A stretch of DNA of 64,000 nucleotides from Limnomonas spitsbergensis (lineage: Eukaryota; Chlorophyta; Chlorophyceae; Chlamydomonadales), in contig JAYJMM010000106.1 of assembly GCA_037349105.1 (NCBI GenBank), forward strand, positions 186,001 to 250,000, read 5' to 3'. Shown piece by piece: positions 56,401-64,000 of this stretch; position 1 is the stretch's first letter; each line of letters opens with the position of its first letter. The notes under the pieces were generated by a model. It was not told where the DNA came from, did no database searches, and saw only the letters and a list, made by a program, of their open reading frames with translations. Position numbers and translations under genes: made by a program.

Positions 56401-59400
56401 GCCGCATGAGGGCTAACATAGGCAGACATGCCGCATGAGGGCTGGCATGGGCAGACATGCCGCATGTGGGCTGGCATGGGAAGATATGGCGTATGTGGGC
56501 TGACAGGAGCATATATAGCAGGACAACAATTGCAAGCTGGAATGGGCAAACATGGCGCTGGTGGGCTGGCATGGGTAGATACAGCATATGCAGGCTAGCA
56601 TGGGCCGGTATAGCACATTTGGGCTGGCATGGGCTGACATAGCACATGTGGGATGGCATAGCCTGTTCGGCTGCTTGGCTAGATATGCATGGAGGCTTCG
56701 AGGGTAGCCAGGAATGCCTTGGTAGGTATGTTCCTGACGAGGGAATGCGAGCTGGTGAGGTGGTTGAGGTAGCTTATGAATCTGTTTAGTAAGTGGACAT
56801 TTTGTGGCTGTCCTTGCAACTGAAGCTCTGGCCATATAGGGCAATGTGCTTGGCTAGCAGGGATCACGATGGGTTTCTTGAAACCTAGGTCTTAGATGAT
56901 AGTGCAAAGACTAGATCTGACCTTCCACTGCAAAGTCAAGGATGATAAGCTTGTGCCTCAGGCACTGAAAAGTGTTATTTTTTTCTTTACTCAGCTACAT
57001 GTCAGCTACACAGAGGCCCCGTTTGTGGCCAGCCTTGCTACTTTGGTCACTGGTGTTAGGCCTGGGTTTGGTCCAGTCAGGCCTGGGGCGACGCGGAGCA
57101 GCCTGCTGAAGGTGGACTTCATGCAAAAATGAAAATGCAGGCAGTGAACACGCTGTCTTGCTATTAATTGGCTGATCCTGAGAACACTGAGACTTGTGTT
57201 GCTTGCCTCCCTCCCTCAGCCTCAATTGATGGGATGTCATGGGCCGATCTCGCACATTCAGAATGGATTTCACACATGTGTGGATGTTGCAGTTGTTCGA
57301 CCAGGCTGCAGCTGGCATAGCTTTGCACACATTGGGCGGTGGGAGGTTGCAGCCTTTGGTTGCAGCATGGTCAGCAGGTCGATGCCTGTGCTGATGCGCC
57401 CGACTGATCCCCTCTCGACCTGTCTTGCTGGCTTGCGCAGCAGAATGCAGCTGCGGACCGGCTTCGCAAGTCTGACACGGGCAATAACGGCAGCCCGGCA
57501 GCCAATGGGAAACTGGACCGGAGTAACTCAAACCCGCTGAACAGCCCGAAGGTCAACTCCCCCAGCGCAGGCCCGAGCTTCCTTTCCCGGCAAGGATCCT
57601 CGGGAGCAAGAGGCTCAGCCAACACCAGGTGCGACGCAGTGACGCACGCTCCCACTTTTGTTTTTGCTCTCAGTGCTCCGCTTCACATCCGTATGGGTGG
57701 CAGGCCCTAAGCAGGTGGGGTTTTAGGGGTTTCGGAGCCATGTCCTGACACAGGGCCCATATTGTTTTGCTGATCATTCATAAGTCAAGGGTACCGGTGC
57801 GATAAATTATCAATATGGTTGCTGGTCACCTATGCATTATGACCGGCACCAGTTACATGTATCGGCAGGATAAGTAATGAAAAGGGTCCTACCAATTATC
57901 TTGTTGCCGGCACCAGAATTGCAGATCTGAATTGACTCGCCTAGCATTGTCTGTGATGCTGTGAGGGCTTGCCATGCGCAGACAATTATCCGAAACTACC
58001 GTACCGTACTTACTTCGGACACAAATTGAACTGAGGATCGATCATTCTTAATTTAATTTATCCCACACCACCAAGCAACGGTAATTATAAGGACAGTCGA
58101 AGCGCTTGTACCGCATGCCACATTACACGGGTCCTGCCTCCTGTTGCTCAGGCCCGGATCCATCCTCGGAGACAGCAGCCTACCCGCTGGCATGCGCTCC
58201 ATGCCCGCCGCCTCCCCCGCCCGCTCCAGCAACTACAGCAATAGCCGAGGCGTGGCCGCTGCGCTCAGCAGCACAATGCCCGCGGGGCTGCTTGCGCGCG
58301 GGCGACCGTCCCCGAATGGCTCGCCCAGCACGCCGCCGCGGGACTCCGGTGGTCCAGCGGAGCAGGAGGCACAGCTTGGGGACATGTATGCCGGGTGCGC
58401 GCCGGTGTTCATGTATGCCGGGTGCGCGCCGGTGTTCATGTATGCCGGGTGCGCGCCGGTGTTCATGTATGCCGGGTGCGCGCCGGTGTTCATGCCATTG
58501 GTGACAGACCATGTTTGGCGGGCCGCCCCATGGCCCCAGGGGTGGGCCGATTATAAAAAATGTTGAGCGGCAGAAGGCCCTAGTCCCACCATTCAGCAGC
58601 ATTGGGGCACAAAAATTGAGTCATGGGAAGGGGACCCAGGATTTTGAGGTGGAGTTTTTATTTGGGTATGGCTGGTCCCCAAAAAATAAATCAATCAATC
58701 AATACACCCTTTTGCGTGGATTAAGGAAGCTGGTCCGATTAACAGTTGTCCATGCTGCACATCTGGCCCCGGCCGTAGGATGGGATGTGGCTGAATTGCC
58801 ACCAAACCATCCAGGCATGCGTCGCACACATCTTGGGGCCGGGTGTTCCGCGTAGCAGTAGCGGATCTGCTTTCGGGACATCAACCGCAGTTTGAATTGT
58901 TGAGTCATGTCACGCATGAAGCCCTCGTTGGTCTACACATCCAACACAGGCATATGACACCATGACCGACCAAGGTTTGCATTGATAACAGGATGACCGC
59001 ATCGCGTCCCTGCACACTTCACACTTTACTCCCTCCTCAACACCTTAACCACATGTCCACACATTAAGGATACACTTTGCACCTCAGCATGACCATCCAG
59101 GGGCATGGCAACTACCAGGAGGACCGCATGGCATTCATGTACACTTCACACTCCACTCCCTCCTTCACACTTTTACTACAGGTATGGCAGCATGACCATC
59201 CAGGGGCAGCGTGATTACCAGGAAGACCGCATCGCATTTCTACACACGCCCGCTGGGCCTGGGCCCGTTGTTGTGGGCAGCACCAGCAGCAGCTTTGGGA
59301 TTGGAGTGTATGACGGCCACGGGGGAGATGCTGTCTCTAAGGAGCTGGAGAGGGTACTGCTGCAGGTATGGGATTGTGTGTGTATGGTGACTAAGGGGGA

Positions 59401-62400
59401 GATGCTGTTTCTAAGGAGCGGGAGAGGGTTCTGCTGCAGGTATGGGATTGTGTGTATGGTGGCTAAGGGGGAGATGCTGTTTTTAAGGATGTGGAGAGGG
59501 TACTGCTGCAGGTACGGGATCGTGTGTGTATGGTGGCTAAGGGGGAGATGCTGTCTCTAAGGAGCTGGAGAGGGTACTGCTGAAGGTACGGGGTTGTGTG
59601 TGTATGATGGCTAAGGGGGAGATGCTGTTTCTAAGGATCTGGAAAGGGTACTGCTGCATGTACGGGATCGTGTGTGTATGGTGGCTAAGGGGGAGATGCT
59701 GTCTCTAAGGATCTGGAGAGGGTACTGCTGCAGGTGCGGAATTGTGTGTGTATGGTGGCTAAGGGGGAGATGCTGTTTCTAAGGATCTGGAGAGGGTACT
59801 GCTGCAGGTGCGGGATTGTGTGTGTATGGTGGCTAAGGGGGAGATGCTGTTTCTAAGGAGCTGGAGAGGGTCCTGCTACAGGTACTGGATCGTGTGTATG
59901 GTGGCTAAGGGGGAGATGCTGTCTCTAAGGAGCTGGAGAGGGTACTGCTGCAGGTACGGGATCGTGTGTGCTTGGTGGCCACTGACGAAATTATGTTGCG
60001 AGGGAGCTAGAGAGGTTGCTACTGATACTGGGTTGGGGAGTATGTGCAAGTCAGTGCATATTGTAGTAAGGGTAAGACTAATTCAAGCCTGTCTCAAGGG
60101 GGGGGGGATGCCTTGGTTCCACGCCTGACCCAGCCGCTGCCCCAGCCACCTTGTGGTACAGACATGTTGGACCGTCTTTGCATTTGCTAGTTCACGGGTG
60201 GCAATTATTCACTGCCTGTCAGATTGTTCTCCTTTTCAGCCCCATAAGACAGCAGATGCAGACCCATGCAGGCCTCTCGGAACAGCAGATCTAGATCCTG
60301 GCAACTTGTCAGCCTGTTGGGAATGCAGATTGAGATTCATGCAAGGCTTATGGGACAGCAGATGTAGATCCATCAATGCTGCTTGGGACAGCAGATCCAG
60401 ATCTTTTCATGTTTGTTGTGACAGCAGGTCCCAAGTACATCAATGTCTGTGGTGACAGCTGAATTAGTTCCACGCAAGCCTATTGGGATAGCAGATCCAG
60501 ATCCATGCATAGCCTGCCTCCACAGAAGATCCAGATCTTTGCCAGCCTCTTGTGGCAGCGGATATAGATATCCTGGTAAACCTGTTTCGACGGCAGATTC
60601 ACATCCCTGCAAGCCTGTTGGATCACAAGATCTGGATCCGTCTCAGTCTCTTGGGGCAGCAGTTTCAGATCCAGTGTTTCTTTTTTCGGCTCCAAGTTCA
60701 ACTTCAGCAGGCCACCTAGCCGCCTCAAAAGGCCCAATTAGGACCAAACCTGGACCGGCCAGCCATTCGTGACGAAAGCAGCAAGGCTGGCCACGGATGT
60801 GGCCTCCGGCCAGCGGTTAGAGTGTAGCTGACAGGTAGCTGAGTCACGAAAAAATAAACACCGCCCAGATCCCTGCAGATCTCTTGGGGCAGCAGATCCA
60901 GATACTTGCATCGCCTGTTTCTGCAGAAGATCCAAAGTGTGGCCAAATTGCAAACCTGTTGGGACAGCGTATTTAGATCCACGCTAGCCTGTCGGGACTG
61001 CAGATCCAGATCCATGCCAGCCTGTTGGGACTACAGATCCAGATCCATGCAAGCATGCTGGGGCAGCAGATCTGGATCATTTCCACCCTCTTAGGGCAGC
61101 AGGTTCAGATCCATGTTGGGACAGCAGATCTAGAGCTCTCTGCATGCCTCTCAAGATCTTATTATTTCTTGCTGCCTTGCAGAACATCATGCGAGGCATA
61201 AACGACCTCAATGACCGCCTGGGGCCCGCGGACACCATGGGCCCCACCCCCCAGGCGATACAGGGTGTCATTGCCACCACCTACACGCAAACCAACCATG
61301 ATCTGGGCAAGCGCCTGCATGGCGCCGCCTCGGAGGCCGGGTCCTGCTCAGTCACCGCACTCATCACACGATCGGGAGGTGGGGAAGGGAGGCAGCAGTG
61401 GGCATGCATTTTGCATTTTGAATGGCTGCTTGCATGTTGAATGGTTGCTTGCATTTTGAATGTCTGCTTGCATTTTGCTTGCCTCTGCAATCTCCCGGTT
61501 GTTCCTGCTGGCCAGGGGTGCCTCTTTCAGAGAAGAGGAGTAGTTGGAAGTATTTGGAAAGCATAAGGGTCCATGAGGGTGCAGGGCTTACCTAGAACCT
61601 TCAACCCTAGGTTTGTATGCTTTTTGAGTTCCTGCGTGCATCCCACCGGTTGGTCAGGTCTCAACCAGGGATGAAACCGAGAACCCTAGCTGTGGTCATC
61701 TTAATCAGTGCTGCGTAAGACTCACATTGAAACAGGGTATTGAACAATGTGTCGAGTTCGATTCGAGCTCAGTCACTCAGTACTAACAGCATCCTTCCCG
61801 CAAGGGCACGACAGAATTTATTGGAGCCAACAGTCTGTACTGAGTGTTGCTGAGCACCCAGGGGAAATGTGATCTTCCTGAGAATTAGGGCCTGCGGCGC
61901 ACTTGGGGGTATTGTATTATTGCACAGCACCGTAGATCGACATAGGGTCCGCGCAGCAAAAACACTGTTAATTTAAAATTTCGTCGCGCAGCAAAAAATA
62001 AACTAAAATATGGCTGCGCAGCGACAACATTTGCTAGCTTAAATTATTTTAACGCCGCGCAGAAGGTAGAATATACACCTCAATAATACTCCGCCAGAGC
62101 ACTCCGCGCAGCAATTACGACAAAAAACTGAGTTTCTTCTGCGCAGCGTCAAATTTTGAATTGTTTTATGTCCGCGCAGGTCAATAATAAATTAATTACG
62201 GTATGCGCAAAGTCTAATAAGTCAATCTACGGTATAAGGGCAAGGGCACTAAACAATTGATTGGAGCCAAGAGTCTGTACTGAGTGTGGCTTGTACTGAA
62301 AAACGGCATCAAACAATGAACAGTCCTTGATTAAATTGCGCTCGTGAAGCGCTGAAAGAACCGAAAATTAACGTAAAAATTCTGAGACATGGGATTATTT

Positions 62401-63465
62401 CAAGCCTGCGGCGCACTCAGGGTGGATTTAAGCATTGAATTAATTCAGGGGCAAAGTCACTCGAGACCTCATTGGACCCAAGAGTCAATTTGTGTGGAGC
62501 ATTCGCCGCTGACAGGCTGCTGAGACTTGATGGTTATGTGCACGTGCTCGGTTTGAACTCACAGGGGTTATCAATTTGACCTTGAATGTACTGCACTTCA
62601 TTGCTGCGCAGGCAAGATGCAGCTGTTCTGCGCAAACGCCGGGGACTGCAGGGCAGTGTTGTACACGGGGCCGCCCGGCATGAAGCGCGCCGTGAGGCTG
62701 ACTGAAGATCACAAGCCACATCCTCAGGTACTGCATTGATCCACATACTCCCTACGTACTCCCATAGTGAAGGGTAGCAAACTAGCAATGCCGAGTCGGC
62801 TGCTGCTGTTACTGCGACCGCCGCTGCCGCTGTAACAACATGATGTGGAGGTGGTATGATCTATTTGATTTATGATGCAAGGCAATGTCGTCGAGGTGGC
62901 TGCTTTCACAACCTGGTGTTTGGTGCTCGCAGGTCTGCCCCTCTGAAATAGCGCGTGTCACAGCTGCTGGGGGGTGCGTGCTGTGGGGCCGAGTTCAGGT
63001 AGGTTCAGGTTGCACTTTGCAAGGCCAATTATTAATACCAGTAGGTCCAATTAGTTTGTCGTTCTGTCTAGAACTACCTGTCGTGCATACCCGGCCTTGC
63101 CTTGATGCTTGTGAAATTCAAAATCAACTCGGAGATTGGTATCAAGGACCCCTTTGCTTCTGCTCGCATGGACGTTGGCTCTGGCTCTGTTTAGTGTGGG
63201 ATCATAAGCAGAGCTCGCAGTTCGCACTTTTGGAATCCCCATCTGAAAACCTGGCAGGCCCTCATGCCCTACATTTGAAATCTTTCCGCAGGGCTGCCTT
63301 GCCGTGTCCCGAGCGTTCGGGGACCGCTCTTTGCAGCCGTTTGTGATCGCCGACCCCTACATCAGCGTGCAGCCGATCAACCTGGATCACGACAACTTCC
63401 TGTACCTCGTGTCAGACGGCGTGACGGACATGATCGAGGACGCAACCGGATGTGCTGTTGTGCAG
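53421..63465 (+). CDS. PP2C-family Ser/Thr phosphatase, at least 9 exons, continues past the window
   Basis: Exons: 53421-53441, 53513-53623, 57441-57628, 58152-58394, 59182-59365, 61183-61378, 62612-62727, 62933-62998, 63292-63465; phases are continuous over 433 codons. It is a Mg2+/Mn2+-dependent phosphatase (PPM class). Catalytic-domain motifs in order: MTIQGQRDYQEDR, FGIGVYDGHGGD (metal-binding Asp), AGSCSVTALI, CANAGDCRAVL, LTEDHKPHPQ, SEIARVTAAGG, GCLAVSRAFGD and LYLVSDGVTDM (metal-binding Asp). The final DN motif lies beyond 64000. The N-terminal 150 residues are Ser/Asn/Gly/Pro-rich and disordered-looking. Exons 1-2 (MFGDNKS then NGRRRSTVVE) were chosen for good gtgagt and gtacgt donors and matching phase; a 3.8-kb intron full of minisatellite separates them from exon 3, so they could belong to another gene. 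The rest is firm. Confidence 0.85.
54430..56660 (-). repeat. 29-bp minisatellite, about 75-80 units, in PP2C intron 2
   Basis: Unit GGGCTGACATGGGCAGACAT then GGTGCATGA with TA/GG/CTG variants. Divergence grows toward both ends. All three minus-strand frames are open for long stretches (up to 330 codons), giving a 29-residue period rich in Met, Ser, Cys, Pro and His. This follows from a stop-free unit whose length is not a multiple of three. Confidence 0.92.
56970..57136 (+). mobile_element. MITE family C copy in PP2C intron 2
   Basis: AGTGTTATTTTTTTCTTTAC then TCAGCTACATGTCAGCTACA and the TGTGGCCAGCCTTGCTACTT body; the right terminus is degraded (GCAAAAATGAAAATG). Confidence 0.6.
58386..58493 (+). 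repeat. Four in-frame 27-bp units carrying the 5' splice site of PP2C exon 4
   Basis: Unit TGTATGCCGGGTGCGCGCCG then GTGTTCA. In the phase required by exon 5 the donor is GCCGG/gtgcgc, present once per unit. Because 27 bp is nine codons (MYAGCAPVF), any of the four donors keeps the frame. The first donor (exon end 58394) is used in the model; the others would add 9, 18 or 27 residues. Confidence 0.85.
58950..59150 (+). repeat. Two decayed copies of the start of PP2C exon 5
   Basis: CAGCATGACCATCCAGGGGC then GGCAACTACCAGGAGGACCGC (about 59086-59130) repeats the exon 5 start (AGCATGACCATCCAGGGGCA at 59188) about 103 bp upstream. A more eroded copy (CACCATGACCGACCAAGG, AGGATGACCGCATCGCG) lies at about 58957-59007. 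Each is followed by CACTTCACACT and ACTCCCTCCT words equal to the polypyrimidine region before the true acceptor, so the unit spans intron end plus exon start. Confidence 0.8.
59318..59990 (+). repeat. About nine 74-bp units spanning the end of PP2C exon 5 and its 5' splice site
   Basis: Unit GGGGGAGATGCTGTCTCTAA, GGAGCTGGAGAGGGTACTGC, TGCAG/gtacgggatcgtgtgt, gtatggtggctaa. The first unit is the true exon end with the donor after 59365; eight further units and a decayed tenth follow in intron 5. Nearly every unit keeps CTGCAGGTAYGGGAT, an intact 5' splice site. Confidence 0.9.
60240..61130 (+). repeat. Degenerate CAGCAGATCCAGATCCATGC repeat in PP2C intron 5
   Basis: About 20 units of 36-60 bp built on GGGACAGCAGATCCAGATCC then ATGCAAGCCTGTT, interrupted by the family C MITE at 60672-60863. 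Confidence 0.8.
60672..60863 (-). mobile_element. MITE family C copy inserted into the intron 5 minisatellite
   Basis: Ends CAGTGTTTCTTTTTTCGG and GTCACGAAAAAATAAACACCG; body GGACCAAACCTGGACCGGCC and GTAGCTGACAGGTAGCTGAG. Flanking octamers TTCAGATC and CCCAGATC agree at six of eight positions, although CAGATC also belongs to the host repeat. The interruption of the minisatellite shows it is a younger insertion. Confidence 0.75.
61800..62300. mobile_element. GCGCAG-rich element in PP2C intron 6, flanked by direct repeats
   Basis: The inside (about 61927-62236) begins CCGTAGATCGACATAGGG and ends AGTCAATCTACGG; it carries about nine CGCGCAG words in AT-rich sequence. Outside it, ATTGGAGCCAACAGTCTGTA then CTGAGTG at about 61822 is repeated as ATTGGAGCCAAGAGTCTGTA at about 62262. 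The same words CCTGCGGCGCACT occur at 61889 and 62405. The element thus sits in a duplicated stretch. Confidence 0.5.
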
Positions 63466-63571
63466 GTGCGGCTGTTGGTTCAGGATGGGACATCTGCTTT
63501 AGAAACTCACACACATAATGAACTAATATGGGACAACACCGAGGAAATGGCGTGTTCATTATTGCCTCGCC

Positions 63572-63633
63572 TCCTTCATTCTGTAAGTCCTAGTGCCTGC
63601 TCTCACAGGCACTAGGACTTACGGAATGAAGGA
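63572..63633. repeat. 28-bp inverted repeat (hairpin) downstream of PP2C exon 9
   Basis: Arms 63572-63599 and 63606-63633 pair with one mismatch around a 6-base loop (CTCTCA). The arm includes GTAAGTCCTAGTGCCTG. It would fold into a very stable RNA hairpin in the pre-mRNA if this is intron. Confidence 0.85.
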
Positions 63634-63861
63634 AACGAAATGGGTTGTATGGCATTTGTATGCGTGCGTCATGACGCCATGCCTGGGCCCTTTCGAAGGA
63701 CATTGGAAAACTCGTCTTTCCTCCCTAGCCATCAAATTTAAGTGTGAAGTTCTGGGAAGTTCTGGGCAAACTCACAGTTTTTATTTTCACACTTGTTTGT
63801 TTAAACGGGCGCAGGCAATGATTATTCATTGGACCTCGCATGTCGAACAGGTGGTCCCCTC

Positions 63862-64000
63862 CAGTGTTTACTTTAGCACGCAACAGAACACCTTTTGGGG
63901 ACGGCCAGGCGGCCACTACCAGGCCAACGGGGACCAAACCTTGAGAGGCCTACAGTGGGCGATCTAAGCAGCAGGTTCCGCTGCACCTACCTTTCACGGC
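63862..64000 (+). mobile_element. MITE family C copy, cut by the window edge
   Basis: Begins CAGTGTTTACTTTAGCACGC and continues with ACGGCCAGGCGGCCACTACC and GGGGACCAAACCTTGAGAGG, matching the family C body. The right end lies outside. Confidence 0.6.

Noticed and set aside
61655..61725. tRNA gene on the minus strand
   Set aside because: A B-box-like GGTTTCATCCC and weak acceptor pairing are present, but no anticodon stem of normal length can be drawn.

Overview
The window is nuclear DNA of a eukaryote, most probably a green alga (chlorophyte or prasinophyte). The genes are split by GT-AG introns and encode plant-lineage families: an RR-type tandem CCCH zinc-finger protein, a DUF506/PDDEXK_6 protein, an AMT-type ammonium transporter and a PP2C phosphatase. 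The retroelements are of kinds known from algae (RNase H plus restriction-like endonuclease). There is no operon structure, CRISPR array or bacterial signal. The species cannot be named from this sequence.

Layout. 1-102: last codons of an upstream gene. 2.2-2.7 kb: a broken two-exon gene on the minus strand. 4.87-7.5 kb: DUF506 gene, minus strand, 6 exons. 9.3-11.6 kb: non-autonomous DNA transposons. 13.5-24.1 kb: ammonium transporter, plus strand, 13 exons reconstructed with continuous phase (613 codons). 24-39 kb: gene-poor and full of transposon fragments (LINE 3' ends, hAT-like MITEs, GCGCAG-rich elements). 39.1-46.6 kb: CCCH zinc-finger gene, plus strand, 8 exons (894 codons). 50.5-53.1 kb: a long retroelement ORF joining a PCIF1-like adenine-methyltransferase region to RNase H, a zinc knuckle and a restriction-like endonuclease. 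53.4 kb to beyond the right edge: PP2C phosphatase gene, plus strand, at least 9 exons.

The most unusual feature is a recurring pattern. Many exon edges of the ammonium transporter and PP2C genes are tandemly duplicated into the neighbouring intron, taking the splice site with them. AMT exon 6 is preceded by 35 units of 56 bp, each carrying a 3' splice site and the first exon bases. PP2C exon 5 is followed by about nine units of about 74 bp, each carrying the exon end and its 5' splice site. PP2C exon 4 ends in four in-frame 27-bp units, each with a 5' splice site. Smaller or decayed copies accompany AMT exons 6 (3' edge), 9, 10, 11 and 12 and the 5' edge of PP2C exon 5. Introns also hold ordinary minisatellites and copies of one MITE family.

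The four cellular genes are unrelated in function (ammonium uptake, RNA binding, protein dephosphorylation, an uncharacterised nuclease-fold protein). All gene models are hand-built from splice consensus, reading phase and family resemblance, without transcript data.
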